From positions 372,001-436,000 of the forward strand of contig NC_051132.1 of the NCBI RefSeq assembly GCF_014839805.1: DNA of 64,000 bases, in the 5' to 3' direction. The stretch comes from Manduca sexta. Its lineage: Eukaryota; Arthropoda; Insecta; Lepidoptera; Sphingidae. A program made the position numbers and the translations under genes. The notes beneath the pieces are model-generated. The model worked only from the letters and a program-made list of their open reading frames with translations. It was not told the origin of the DNA and did no database searches. Of this stretch, positions 1-12,764 are shown one piece after another (the first letter of the stretch is position 1; each line of letters starts with the position of its first letter).

Positions 1-454
1 ATATAATACGTTGTTAAAAATACCAAGACTGGAGAAGTTTTTATAATTAAAGAGACACAAAGAGGACTAAAGTGGCATCCACTTTAAAGAAAAAAGTTTA
101 AACTACGAACCAAACTTTCCATTCTTTGACGTACTTAAGCTGTATCACAAGTAGTTCTTTAAAATGGAATCGACTTTTCTGCACAACGAGAATTTCAATT
201 CCTATGAAGTTACAGAAAAAGTATAACGATCTAAATAGCAAGAATAGCCCGTATGCTTCTTAAAATATCAATAAATAGTATAAAACAAAGTCCCCTTTCC
301 CGTCTGTCTATATGTTATCGATATTCTCAAAATCTACTGAACGAATTTTTATGAAATTTTGAACTGGGAACTAGCTGCAATCTTGATGGAAAGAAGCTAA
401 ATTTATCCATAATAATTTAGTAAATCTAGAAGTAATTAACACAGCCTATCTTAA

Positions 455-515
455 GTTTGGCACATTTCAACAGTCTAACCACGTGTCCCCTCCGGGAACG
501 GTGCACACATTGGCT
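455..515 (+). repeat. Diverged direct repeat, copy 1
   Basis: This stretch and 1066-1125 share the order GGCACATTTC, then TCTAACCACGTG, then a CCC/GG-rich segment and a GTACACA/GTGCACACA-like end. The copies lie about 610 bp apart in the same orientation. They may be two copies of an unrecognised dispersed repeat or the edges of an old insertion. No coding potential is seen. Confidence 0.4.
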
Positions 516-1065
516 TGTAAGTTATCTCATCTACAGTATGTAAACTTAGTCTAGGGAACCGTTTAAGGGCGGTATTCAGTGTTTAATTCTCGTCCCACAT
601 ATACATTAAATACATGACCTTATTTTTAAGAAAAATCTGTCATCTTGGTATTTTGACTTCCAAAGTCAAATTTGTAGTATGAACAAAAAACAGATTATAC
701 TAAAAGGTCATATTTATATATAAAGATCGATAAAATAGGCCAAATAAGTAGTTAGCACAAGGATAGCCCTTTAACGATATTTTATGGAAATTATTTTTAT
801 TAGTTACGTGCAAATAAGAATTTCCGTCTGTTTAAATAGGTCCCTTAACTAGTGGCGAGGCGTCCATATAATCCGATTCCTGCCGGCTTCCGTATATGTA
901 GAATTTATGAAGGATCTTATTATCATTAGATCGATTTGTTCACCGCATTTATGCATATTAGTATTTATATATTCTGTCGGGTTCCCTTTCAGATAATTGC
1001 ACTTTTTATAACTCAAATAGTAATACATACTATATTTTTACACCATGAACGCAACCTATGAAATT

Positions 1066-1125
1066 CGGCACATTTCGACAATCTAACCACGTGGCCCGGA
1101 AACAGTACACAGTGGCCGATTCGCC
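1066..1125 (+). repeat. Diverged direct repeat, copy 2
   Basis: Second copy of the repeat at 455-515, with scattered substitutions; both keep the CACGTG core. I do not recognise the family. Confidence 0.4.
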
Positions 1126-1325
1126 GCATCGACCTCACAACCTTTAGAACATGGGACGGGTGTGACGTCGATGTTAATTGCATGTAAGAGCTTAAATGGC
1201 TTTGTCAGAGATTTGCCGGAATCCGGGCCAGAGAACGATTTGGATTTGTTTTAATTGTGATAGTGCAGTTCGGTAAAGTAAGGCTTGATTTTAGAATTGT
1301 AAAAAATTAATAAATATGTTTACCC

Positions 1326-1655
1326 AGCTGTTGTTCCCGGTAGCGCTCGCGTGAAAAGCCTTTTGCCCATACAAAATTGTCCAAAATACATTATAATGAT
1401 TTATAGTGCCACCAGTACGACTTCATCAGTTCACGCCACTAGCGCCATCTATATAAAAAATCACATCATTTCCCATGAGAGCAAATCGCCGGGATAAAAA
1501 GTATTAATAGCTTTAGTGTTAATCTAGTACAAGGTCTAACCTTGCGCCAAATTTCATTAAAATCCGTCCAGCTGTTTCTGCGATTACTTCTAACAAGTTT
1601 AAGCGTTTACTTCATAAACGTTCGCATTTAAAATATTAGTAATATAGACGAGAAA
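1326..1655 (+). repeat. Lepidopteran-type interspersed repeat (old LINE-tail-like)
   Basis: The segment carries blocks typical of a very common lepidopteran dispersed repeat: a GC-rich head (CGGTAGCGCTCGCGTG), a block ending ATTTCATTAAAATCCGTCCAG, then a GCATTTAAAATATTAGTAATATAG-type end. It is non-coding and degenerate. By general resemblance it is probably the 3' part or a non-autonomous relative of a LINE. The class is inferred, not proven. Confidence 0.45.
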
Positions 1656-3874
1656 TAAGACAAGATAAGATTTGTATTTTTCCTCATTAATGAATTGTGT
1701 ACAATAAAACAATATATCCACATATAAGAAAGCCAAATACTTATACGTTTAAAGAACAACACATTATGTGACGCGTGCTGTAAAAAAACAACAGAGTCAA
1801 ATAAAATTCAAATCCAACGCTACATTTGCTCCACACAGTAAAAACCAAACGATATCAGCAATTAACGTAAATAAAAAATAAGACGTCTTTAATTACATTT
1901 GTCTTTACGCAAAGTTTGACAAACAAAACTAATTAGGTTTATTACCGAACAAAACTATTTATTGTTATGCTCTAACAATATAACAAAACAGAAACGCTCG
2001 AACCATTAAACAAATTCTCGAAAGCCGATGTAAGTACATACTCAATTTGCGCGTTCATGTAACGCTTCAGTTAGTCAATTGTTAGCTTAGGCCTCCACTC
2101 ACGAACAGTATAAATGAAGAAACTTACGCGATGTGGGAAGCCTTAGTGTACCTGCCCACGAGAACTTGGACAAAGGTTTAATCACCTCGATAGGACCTAA
2201 GTTTAAAGGTTGTCACTTGATATTAATCGATTCTCGTAAGTCACTTGAGTAGATCGTTAACGCGGCTATCTAGATTCATAATACAATATTTAAAAACTTT
2301 GACTATCTTTTTGAAGTATACGATTAAATTCGCTATCTTCAAACCGATCTTGAGAATAAACCAATAAAAATTATATCAGTAGATGCGCATACCTTATGCA
2401 GTTTGAACTTATGACAAGACAGCATTGAGCCAAACAAAACTACGGAATTACAAACATACGATTTATAAACCTTATTTTAAGTCGGTTACAGCTCTACAAC
2501 ACGTAGACACTCAAAATGAAACAATAAATCGCTTTGTGTCTAAATAATAATCCACTCAAAACAGCAGGATTTACACTGTACGCGGCGTAAGCTGTTGTCA
2601 GGCAGAGCACGCGAAATTTTAATAATAGTGCCAGTTAAAGTACGTACAAGCTTTATTACGTTTTATTGCTAGACAAATGCGAAATATATTTGGTATATTC
2701 GTGAAGTTTATTGCACTTTTTATTAGTCTCATCTCATTCCCTAAGGTCTAGACTCTAGGATCGTGACGTCAGATAGACAGGTCGTAAAGCCTAAACCAAT
2801 CCTTTCTGCAACTATTTTGTATATTGCGCTGGTCACACTTTACTGGTGTAATAAAAATTGGGACGATAGTACATTTTTCTAAATGTATTCCTTGATACCC
2901 GTTGTTGCCACCGCTATACGTATAATAATAACCCGGAAAAAAAGGTCTTTTAAAATCATGTCTATTTCCAGGATGAAAGAACAAATTAAATCATTACCCT
3001 TCCTTGCTTCGCCGTAGTCGGGTAAAAAACACTCATTAGCAACATCAGGTTGCCTGAAGAATTTTTTAAAACTACTAGTAGAAAATGTTCCATTTTGTGT
3101 TTCTTTATTTAGTTAACAAAATGCAGTAAATAACATTTAAGCGGGAACGAACCGCTTGCATTACACGAAAAAGATTGTCGTAACACTTTAGCAAATATTT
3201 GTTCAATTTACATTCCATTACGCTTAAGCGCCGCTCGACGTTCCATCTAAATAATTCTTTCCGTCTTCCGTTTATATTCTTAGTTACAACGGAACGTTGG
3301 TATATTTTATTGGTTGTTAAGTTGGCTTTAGCTGGCAAAGGAATAATCAGCTCAAGTCCTTCTATGTCTGAAGATCTAATTAATTTTATCGTAATCCAAT
3401 TTAGAGAAATGTTACTTGACAAGCACAAGACGTGACGTACGGTCCGACTAGTGAATTGAAATTTGATTTAACTCTGAATGTAGACTGCCTTGGCGAGATT
3501 TTCTTTGCTCCGCGTAAGTTCTATTTAGTAACTTCGATGAAAATGTGTTTTCCAGCAAAGTTAAACTAAACTTCTATTTAGTTTAACGGAATACTGTTTA
3601 TACATTATGTTCAAATTAACAAGCTTACTTTCTCCTTCACTTATTTCATTTCAATGTGGGATCAGCGGAACATATTTTCACACATTTTTCAGAATTGGTT
3701 TGTGGTCAACTCTCCGTCTACCTTTCCTCTCCACAAGAAAACCCAATGCTGAAAGTAGTGACAAAAAAACTTCCACATCGTATTTACTGTCCTAGGAATC
3801 AAACCCAAACCTACGACTTACGAGTATAAAATACCCTTAGAAGGTGTTAGAAGATGAAATTAATAACAGTTCAT

Positions 3875-4229
3875 ATTCACTATTAAAAGCGGTGATAGCC
3901 TAGTTAGTTGTGGAACAGTCTGCCGAAACCAATGTCCGCAGGATAGAAACTCAAGAACACACACCTCTAACTTTTCTAAAAAAATATTAGTGTATTCTTT
4001 GTGAATTATCGCTTGCTTTAACGGTGAAGGAAAACATCGTCAGGAAACCTGCATGCCTGAGCAGATCTCTATAGGAATTTCGAAGGTATGTGAAGTCTAC
4101 CAATCCGCAATAGGCCAGCGTGGTGGACTAAGGCCTAATCCCTCTCAATAATAGAGGAGGCCCGTGCCCAACATTGGGACAGTATATAATACAGGGCTGA
4201 TATTATTATTTATTATTATTCACTATTAA
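3875..4229 (+). mobile_element. tRNA-headed SINE, ATT-tail family (copy 1)
   Basis: Non-autonomous retroelement of about 330 bp. It starts GGTGATAGCCTAGTT (Pol III A-box-like head), has a body containing the block ACGGTGAAGGAAAACATCGT, and ends in an (ATT)n tail. It is flanked by a perfect 12-bp target-site duplication, ATTCACTATTAA, at 3875-3886 and 4218-4229, so the insertion itself is 3887-4217. Related copies lie at 11327-11649 (+), about 18075-18345 (-) and 21488-21831 (-). The Pol III box region of this copy is mutated. Confidence 0.85.
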
Positions 4230-4257
4230 TTTATACATGGGAGATAATAATAATAAG

Positions 4258-4495
4258 ACTGCTTCAGTGGCGTAGTTGTATTACGGTACGAATGCAGTGC
4301 TGAGGTATATTCATCTTATATTCGGCTTTGCTACTCAGTATCTGCCCGGAGTCTAGAATTTGTGTGCGACATGGCGATAGTCTTGCCACCTATCATATCA
4401 TGGGACGGAATATAGACGATGGAAAATGGATGCACCAGTTGCACCTCAGTTTACCCCTTCGGGAATAATATGAGCAGGAATGGCGATAATAATAT
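4258..4495 (+). mobile_element. tRNA-headed SINE, second family (copy 1)
   Basis: Begins with CAGTGGCGTAGTTGTATTAC, which has an A-box-like TGGCGTAGTTG. The body contains ATATCATGGGACGGAATATAG and ends near CCCCTTCGGGAATAA. The copies at 14400, 16741, 41364 and (truncated) 15236 have the same order of blocks. The B box is decayed here but readable in the 16741 copy. It is non-coding. Confidence 0.7.
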
Positions 4496-6325
4496 AAAGC
4501 TCCATGATTTTAAATGTTAAACGTAAAGTAACGCAGGACGGCTCGTTGAGCGTCCGTGTCATTGACAACATCAATATTCATAAACTTCCAGCTTCGAACG
4601 AGTATTGTGTGACGAAAATTGTTTAAAAATAAGTTAATTTTGTAATGCCAATTTTGTACCTAGTTGAAAGAAGAAATGGGGTTTACTCCCGTATATTCTA
4701 TAGACATGAACGTCTATATAAACTATTTGTTTTAAATCTGAAGTTAGAACTACAGTTCGCTGCAGCGCTAAAACATCAATCGTCTAACCAAAGATTTTAA
4801 ATATGCAGTGCTAAAGCGCTTAAAATAGAATATAAGTAAAATGGCTACCAATGCCCGATTGCAGTACACTTCAGTTGAACACAATGACTATTCGGAACGC
4901 CAATGTAAGTAGTACATATATATATATCGATAGGTTTACTATTGCCTAGATGTGCCAAAACAGTAGATTAAGTGCATGTTTCACAACTACGTACTGAGTA
5001 CTTGATAAAAGTCGACCAAATACAAAAGTTATACTATAATCTATGCTCCCAATAAATAAAATACTATCTACATTACCTGTTTAATACGATAATTTTGGAA
5101 TAAAATTTATTTAAAACTTGTAAAACAGGCCCTAAATTGAAAATGAGAGTGCCCGGGGGCGTATTCTCCTGAGGATTTCGTATTTCAATCATATTAAGTC
5201 TGCTATTTAACTGTTGCTGTTTATGACATGATAGACCATTTTCAAATAATACTTATCTAGGTTAAACTAATTCTCGTATCCGCAAGTACGTTACAACATA
5301 GTTTTGCCTATTTCTGACTCCAAAAATTAATGTTTTGATCGTTTGTGACTGATTTTGTAGTCATAGTATACTAATGTAAAAATAATGACATCATTATAAT
5401 TTCTAGAATATTTTACTGCTTTAAAATCTAAGCACGTATTCTTCATTAGATGTTTACATTTGAGAACAATTTTATTTACGTTAAGGTAATGTCCCGTAAG
5501 AACAAAAGCCGATTTGCTGATGTATTCTTTTAAACTTTCTTACTACTTTAGGAATACCATTATATTATCTTTTTCATATTTTAACCGTATCGTGTGCCTC
5601 CAAGTCAAGGCTTTTGGCACCGACTCTTAAACAATATACAAAACATTCAGTATTATTAACCGTCTCTTGTTTCAACGATCCAACATCAGATAAGATTTCA
5701 AGGATAAGAAGATCAGATAAGTAGAAAAAAACCGAATAAAATAAAACACAAAAATCACGCCTTTAGCCCAAAAGGGCTAGGCAAAGACCCAACTGGCACA
5801 CCCACTTTCCACCGTGTACAACTTAACAAGACCTACTTTAGAAAATTTGTCATACTTGAACATTAGGTTCGAATGGGAATTTTTAGGATATTGGCCTTTA
5901 TTATTATGTGAAATATTTTATCTATTTCAATGAAAACAACGAAGGATCACTTTTTCACAAATTTTATTTTTATTGTTCTCTAGTATACATACATTTATAG
6001 ATGACAGTCCCATGTTAGGATCCACTGAGACGTCCTTATTACGCGTAGACTTATGTTTCAATCAAACTGAACTCTAACATCCACGTAAATAGGTCGACAC
6101 TGTTTCAAGACCACGACTGACGGGTATCTCAACATTGCTTCAGTCAAATAAGGCCTCTTTTGTAATTTATATAGAGCTGTCACTCCAAGCTAGTTCGCTT
6201 CCCCTCGACTTATTTTGCAGTTATTATTTGTATTACAATTATGCCAAGTCAGATATAAATACACAAAGGATATTTAGCACAAATTTTAATGTCAGTTAAC
6301 AAAAGGTACCTAATGTAAATTAAAT
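4496..6325. other. Intergenic DNA, no gene seen
   Basis: AT-rich sequence without a recognisable gene. It holds a short TA-rich microsatellite near 4915-4927. A segment near 5760-5820 (AGCCCAAAAGGGCTAGGC and following) resembles a dispersed repeat, but I cannot name it. Confidence 0.5.
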
Positions 6326-6775
6326 ATAATAAAACTAGCGATACTGCGCGACTTCGCACGGATAGCACTAATTATCTATAGCCAGATGACTGGTGATCTG
6401 TTTGTTACCAAACTTCACAGGATCACCCGTTGGGATAATTTGAAGATTACCTCAAAATTTCATTTAAATCGCTTTAGCCGTTTTGGAAACTATAGGCAAC
6501 TTACACATGAATATAATATATAGTAGACAGATTGTTATAATATACATAGACAGATTGCTCGCGGTTCCACCCACATGGTAAAGATTTTTCCTGGGTAAAA
6601 GTCTTGTTTTATAATGTCCCTGGATAAAGCTAGCCTATAACAATCAGGAGTAGTATAGCTTCCTATAAGAAAAAAAAATCGAAATCGATTTAGAAGTTCT
6701 TGAGATTAGCGCGTCACAAAAACAAGCTAACTCTGCAGCTTTATATATTAATATAGATATGTATATTATATAATC
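6326..6775 (+). repeat. Two adjoining interspersed-repeat fragments
   Basis: The first fragment (about 6330-6550) has a GCGCGACTTCGCACGG head and an ATTTCATTTAAATCGCTTTAGCCG block. The second (about 6551-6770) has GCTCGCGGTTCCACCCAC, a TGGATAAAGCTAGCCTATAAC block and GTTCTTGAGATTAGCGCG. Both are variants of a widespread lepidopteran repeat also seen at 12765-13075, 35415-35605, 36990-37185 and 40477-40660. They are non-coding. Confidence 0.5.
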
Positions 6776-6965
6776 TTTTTTTTAAAATGGCCAAACGAGC
6801 TTGCCATTCGTCTTATAGTAAACGATACGACCACCCATAAACAGTAGAAACACCATCAAATACCTTAAATTTCAAAGTATTTTTTGGTATTCTACTGCTC
6901 TCACCATACTGAGACATGAGATGTTAAGTCTTATTATGTCCAGTAGTTACACTGACTACAATGTA
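6776..6965 (-). repeat. Interspersed repeat family C, partial
   Basis: Read on the minus strand this has the blocks AACATCTCATGTCTCAG, a TTGGTATTC-like block and a GCAAGCTCG end before an A-rich tail. The same order occurs at 13597-13920 and 14848-15160. The 5' part is missing. It is probably a LINE 3' end or SINE; the class is not resolved. Confidence 0.5.
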
Positions 6966-7265
6966 AGCGTAGATTATATTTCTATACTATAGAAAATATA
7001 AATGAGCTACTAGCTCATTATTCTCAACGCTTGGATAAATTCTAGGTTCAGATTGTTTCAAGTATTGCGTTTATTACCGCTTTTCAGACAGTTTCTTAAC
7101 AAGTATTTGCTTGTGAATTTAATTTCCAAGTTTAAAGGAACCTTTTTAAAGCAAAATAAATATTTCCTAGCATAATTAGTTTAAATGTGCGTGCATTGTT
7201 GATTCGTAGATTTGAACATTTAGGTTAATAGAATTAATATTATAATGAAACCAAACCACGTAAGC

Positions 7266-7375
7266 AGTTGGTGAGTCTCTCGTATGTGAGAGTGCCTTTG
7301 ATACGTATTGCTTTGTCTATTTCCCTGTCCAAAGGAAAATTGTGACGATTTAAAGGACATGGAAGTCAGTTAAAA
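7266..7375 (+). repeat. Interspersed repeat family C, 5' fragment
   Basis: GTGAGTCTCTCGTATGTGAGAGTGCC and the later GATTTAAAGGACATGGAAG match the first 100 bp or so of the copies at 13597 and 14848. The rest of the unit is absent. Confidence 0.4.
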
Positions 7376-10317
7376 TATTTAACGGTTACAAGGAATATAA
7401 ACGACTAATTATTATAAATGTAACAATAAATATTGCGTAGACTTTTATTATAATTTTGTACTTAAAAAAATCTGCTTGATTTTATAACAAAGAATTTCTT
7501 GTTAAATGAATAACAGAAAAATCCGTATAAACATATTTTAAATTAGAGAATAACACAGAATACACAACAATTATTTGTATTACAAAGTTTTGTGTGTAAA
7601 TCAGTTTAATACAAAGCGCGCTATTGCACAATTCTGACATAAGCCGAATGCCTACGAGAATATTTATAGGTGCATTCTGAATGCGATTTACTCTGTTAAA
7701 TATTTAAAATATTTCACCAAAACGCACGTTAGAGAGCTGAAGGTATTACAAATAACCCTAATCCTACTTAATGGATTATTTATTGTTAATTTTGTTTCTT
7801 CACATAGAGAATTGTTACTTAAGAAAGAGGACACTTACTGTATCACAGGTAAACACCTAGCTTAGAAGTCAGAGAACTTAGTATTATTTAAACTTGTGGG
7901 ACAATATGTATATTATTAGATTAGTACTTAAAAATAGTGTTTAATGCTCATTTTTTATTGGGGGGATTAAACACAGAACAGAAAACAGATTTAAGATACT
8001 TTGTACAACATATATGGAAACTAAACACCACTAACCTACCAAAGTAACTGTTTCTTTTTACGCAAAAAGTAGGCAATGCTCAAATACCGTAATGCCTATA
8101 ATTTACACGCGTCTCACATTAATTCGGCAAGGCCATAAACAAACAGGATTTATTTTATATTTATTTTATGTCTCAGAAACAGTAACTTATTTTGGGCTGC
8201 TATCGAGTGTGAACACTCAGCATCCCAGGCCACTGCCCTTTGGAAGGCTTAGGAATGGCACTATACTATTACTTATAAGAATTTATGACAATGACGAAAA
8301 CATTTGTATGTAATATGATTTGATTTATATAATTTGGTATGTAATAAAAATCTTTGAACGTTTTGTTTCTATTTGATTTAATATCATTTTTGAAGTTAAG
8401 TAGAGGATGAATGTTTGTATGAGGAAGAGGTAGTTCTTTTAAATGAAAACTTCAAATATATTGGGATTCTATAAATAAAATATGTGGCACATGTACTTTT
8501 TTAAATTGAAAGCATCAACTATAGTAGTTGGGACTATATAGATAAAAATCAGTTCCATCATTATTGGAAAAAGGGGCTTTAAGTTTGTATGAAGAAACAA
8601 TATATACAAAAATATTATCCTACTTTCACGCAGATAAAGCTGCGGGCAAAAACTTATTACGAATTACGGAACCAAAAAGTCTGAATTAATATGTTAAGAC
8701 AATCAAAGAGCACACGTACTCAACTAGTAACAAGCCAAGTTGAAAACCTACCTCGCCACCAGTATTCAATTATCAACGCATTCAAAAACGTCTCGGGAAC
8801 TTGTAAGTGGATTGGAGTACATTCAGAGATATCCAACTTGGTGCACCATCTTACATCTACATCCCTGGGGATGGAATCAGAAGCACTCTGGGGGTGTTAA
8901 ACCACGATGTATGTCCAACACGCACATTAAAGTGCTGGACATATTTTACATTTAGATCTTGTATATTTATTGTAGAAACTCCATACATAATCCTATTTAT
9001 AACATTATTCGAATTTTAGTAGCAATTATTATATAACTTCATATAATACATACGAAATACACACACAATAGTTTTTTAACAATAGTGTGACAAGTTAAAG
9101 ATTTCTTAACTATCAAACAATTTATTTGGAATTCAAATTAGCATATATGTCCCTTCGCACCTTTATCATGGTTGTAAATAACAACATGGTGGTTACTTGC
9201 ACCATTGACACGTAAACAAACAATAGAAACACTTTAACAATTTACAATTGTACTAATAATAACTGTGAATATTGTCCTAAAACGAAATTAGTACGGCCCT
9301 GACATTCTTCCCACCAAACTATTAAATCAGTTTTTCGCAGACTTTTTAACAACGTGGCACCTCACAAAGGACTACCAAATAACTATGCCTTACAACTGTG
9401 CGATTTCACTGGAATTTACAATATAAAAATGATTCTAAGAATAGAAACGTAAGGTATTTTATGTTTTAGCTATAGTAAAAACAGTCTCAATAAAAAAAAG
9501 TCCTTGCATCAATAAAAAAATCTTTTAAACTTACCTTTTACAAAACTTTGAACATAATATTTTCGCTATCTTATATTTGTATTTAATAGATATCACATTT
9601 TTAACGGAATAATTTATAGTAAATAATGCATAATACATAGTTTTCAAATAACATATTTTGTTAGTTACATCTTAAAAATAAACTGCTGTATTCCAAGCAT
9701 ATATTTTACATAACAAAGCCAATAGACGCTGTGACAAAGTTTGCAATAATGAATTTATAAGAACACTGTGAGAAAAACAGACTTTTCTTTGTAGTCGGAA
9801 GAACAAACGAGCAAGATGCACTAACTGGTGTACTTTGTTTCTACGCGTAAGAATTTTGCGTCGTATATATTTAGCATCATGATTGTCCATTTTAAGGGGT
9901 AGACAGAGATATTATCACATCTACATATCTACATTTTACCATGTTAGGTACTATGTAGTAGGAAGTAGGAGTAGTGCCATTTACCAAGTATATTTAAAGT
10001 AATATAATTAATGCTAAAGTTTGTGAAGATGTTTGAATAATTATAAGTAAACGCAAACTACTGAATCTATTTAGATGAAATTTTGCACGCAGAAGGATCA
10101 AGTCCTATTAACTTATAGGTTATTCTCTCTTCCGAGAAGTACACTCTACATAATAACTTTTTTATTCTGGAAAAGGAGTAACACAAAAACGGATGAACCA
10201 GCAAACCTAGTTGTATCAATAATAGATATTTACTAAATAATTAAAACCCCAAATAATAAACAGTAATAATAAATAGTAATCATACAATTAGATAAAAAAA
10301 AATTGAAATGATTTTTT
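7376..10317. other. Intergenic DNA, no gene seen
   Basis: AT-rich sequence with frames of 62-73 codons at most, none with codon structure or domains that I recognise. A fragment reading AAGCTGCGGGCAAAAAC near 8636-8652 is the edge of the common GC-headed dispersed repeat. Otherwise I see nothing that I can support. Confidence 0.5.
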
Positions 10318-10389
10318 TCTATAAACTGGCACAGCAAAGTGATCTCACAGCATTTGATGGTTAGTTGAATGAGATCCAAATAGAATATC

Positions 10390-10470
10390 TGACTGCTGAG
10401 GTTTGATGTTCTAGGGGAGGCCTATGTTCAGCAATGGACAGTTGTAGGATGATAAGATGAGATGAGATGA
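10390..10470 (+). mobile_element. RTE-clade LINE 3' end fragment
   Basis: The block AGGGGAGGCCTATGTTCAGC, followed by AATGGACAGTTGTAGG and a GATGAGATGA-type tail, is the 3' terminus of the same LINE family as 22353-22656 and 24551-24686. Only about 80 bp remain, so the copy is severely 5' truncated. It sits inside repeat family D. Confidence 0.65.
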
Positions 10471-10589
10471 GTTATGATAACCCCTCTCCAGTGGATACAA
10501 TTAGGTTGGCCTGATTGAACCGAATATGCCTAGGCTGATCCCAGAACTTACATGGGATACTATTGCAGGTTTTGACACCCATGCTTAGA

Positions 10590-10735
10590 ATATAGCAAAA
10601 AAACACGATACAACTTCGTGTCGTTTTATTGAGATTGGTTGAGAGGCTAACTCTGACTGACGCATCGGTCTCTCGATCAATCACAAACATCAAAACTAAA
10701 CGACATTGATTTATAAGTCGCGTTTTTGGGGAGAT
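10590..10735. mobile_element. Snap-back inverted-repeat element (MITE), copy 1
   Basis: Left end contains GTGTCGTTTTATTGAGATTG; right end contains CAATCACAAACATC and AAACGACA. The ends are therefore inverted repeats of a GTGTCGTTTNATTG motif around a short interior. The copies at 26384-26513 and 52090-52220 share the layout. There is no coding capacity. The transposon superfamily is unknown and the boundaries are approximate. Confidence 0.5.
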
Positions 10736-11316
10736 TTTAAAGGCGCTGGTGTACGGTGTTCGCTCCCAAGCAGATATAAAACATCCTACCACTAGCACGT
10801 ATTAATAAAATACTTACCTGTTCAAAATAACAGGTCGTGTACTTTATACAAGAATGTCAATGACTTCGTTAAAGGAACAAAACTCCCCTGGGAAACAATT
10901 CTTCAACAACTACATATTTATTTCCAACTTCTGTATTCTCCATCTTCAAAACAATTAAAGAAAACATTTCAACTCGATTTTATTAATTCCCAAAGTTCTT
11001 GGATTTATGTTTGGAAAGTTCTAACAAAAGTTTTATGAGTAAAGCGCAAAGATGCACTTTATTGTTAAAAAATGCTTGTTTTTCAATTACAATTTTTTCC
11101 GACTTCTTACGCTCACTAATATTATTAAAATGTTTTAATGTCTGTTAGAAGAAATCGCAAAAACAACTGAATGAATTCGGATGATTTTTTTAAATTTAAC
11201 TTTAGTGTATCTCGTTACCAGCTCGATATATTGTATTTAAAATCATGAGGGTGTGCTCAATCAAATAAGCGTATTTGTAAATAAACTTAGTGATACATAT
11301 AATATTATGTGGTTAT

Positions 11317-11659
11317 AACAATAGGCGACGATAGCTTAGTTGGGTGTGGAACGGACTGCCAAGACGAATGTCCGCAGGTTCAAATCCCAAGGGCACACAC
11401 CTCTGACTTTTCTAAAATTACGTGTGTATTCTTTGTGAATTTATCGTTCGCTTTAACGGTGAAGAAAAAACATCGTGAGGAAACCTGCACATCTGAGAAA
11501 TTCTCTATAGGAATTTCGAAGGTGTGTGAAGTCTACCAATCCGCACTAGGCAAGCGTGGTGGACTAAGGCCTAATCCCTTAGTAGTAGAGGAGGCCCGTG
11601 CTCAGCAGTGGGCAAGTATATAATACAGGGCTGATATTATTATTATTACAACAATAGGC
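11317..11659 (+). mobile_element. tRNA-headed SINE, ATT-tail family (copy 2)
   Basis: Near-complete copy: GACGATAGCTTAGTTGGGTG head, a B-box-like GGTTCAAATCCC, the body block GTGGACTAAGGCCTAATCCC, and a tail ending TGATATTATTATTATTA. It is bounded by a perfect 10-bp target-site duplication, AACAATAGGC, at 11317-11326 and 11650-11659. The insertion is 11327-11649. The intact flanks suggest a fairly recent copy. Confidence 0.85.
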
Positions 11660-12764
11660 ATTCTATTGGACCCCACTCCGATTACCATCAGATGCTGTGG
11701 AATCACTTTGCCATGCAAGATAAAAAAATATCAGTAATAACAAAATTGCATAAAATCTTTTGCTTCGTCCGTCCGTAACTCCGTCGCTTTATTCGTCTGC
11801 AAATTGGACACAGTACTGTATTATGTTCCAAAGGCATTGCTTACTTCTACCTTTGATTTAGCCAGTATTCGGTCTACATGAAATATGGATTCAATTTATG
11901 TGCAAATGTTTGCTCCAATACGTATCCAGTCTGCACGAATTTCGAATCAAAACCTAATATATAGGGTTGAAGAATTTGATTTCGTATTGAGAATGTGTAC
12001 AAGTACTCCTTGATGTAAGGTAAGGTAAAGGTCCAGTGGGAAAGTTTGCAACGACCCGTATAATACTAAAATCGGTGCCCCAGTTAGATTCTTTGTGATT
12101 TCTCGATCTGGAAACAAACAATATTGTTATTTGCAGTGTATACAGGGTCACACCATAAGCATACCTTTTGTAAAATAACACTTTAACATAACTTACTCGA
12201 ACTGTAGATGTACAGTAAACAAGTGTAAGTTTTTAACAAAATAAATATCACCGAAAATATTTTTAATATTTACATGTCCTAATGCCACTACTACTACTCT
12301 AATTGAATTCGTCGCAGCGGCAACATCGTACGTTTAGTCATAAATACACTCACACACACGCCATATTCGCACAAAGCTGCCAAATGACCAGAAAATCACG
12401 AAAGTAAAAATGGGATTTTCGGAGAAAATACTTGTTACTCCTGGATGTTTTTTGGCAAAATGTTAGCAGAGGTAGAGACGAATATGTGGTATAATTTATT
12501 AACGCATTCTCAAAATGAGGGTGTATAGTTAGGGTTACTCATTATGTGACCACATAGTTGTACACATTATAATTTTTGATGAAAAGCGTAGATACATTAT
12601 AAACTGTCCACGATAAAAGTGAGCTATATTGGCTTTAGCATCGCATCAGCATTCGTTGAAGTTGTATAAAGAATATTCCATAAAATATCCTGAATGAAAG
12701 TAAATAAAATAATGGTATATTCTAATACTTTCACTTGTGATATTGTTTGTTATAATAATACTAA
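11660..12764. other. Intergenic DNA with weak repeat traces
   Basis: A short block at about 11660-11730 (GACCCCACTCCGATTACC and following) resembles a lepidopteran dispersed repeat end. The rest holds only short frames without recognisable domains. Confidence 0.45.

Larger units (their letters stand above)
1..3874. other. Intergenic DNA, no gene seen
   Basis: AT-rich sequence with many stops in all frames and only short chance frames. Two weak repeat signals lie inside: a diverged 50-60 bp direct repeat near 455-515 and 1066-1125, and an old interspersed repeat at about 1326-1655. I see no exon, RNA gene or complete mobile element in the rest. Confidence 0.6.
10318..10798 (+). repeat. Interspersed repeat family D with two nested insertions
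   Basis: Outer pieces match the uninterrupted copy at 15812-16072: CTCACAGCATTTGATGGTTAG at the start, TTGGCCTGATTGAACCGAATA in the middle, and GTGTACGGTGTTCGCTCCC near the end. Between them lie an RTE LINE tail (about 10390-10470) and a snap-back inverted-repeat element (about 10590-10735). The order implies that the family D copy is the oldest of the three. Confidence 0.55.

Noticed and set aside
3105..3435. Overlapping frames of 107 and 78 codons on opposite strands
   Set aside because: No domain, no splice pattern, and the two frames oppose each other over the same AT-rich DNA; chance is sufficient.
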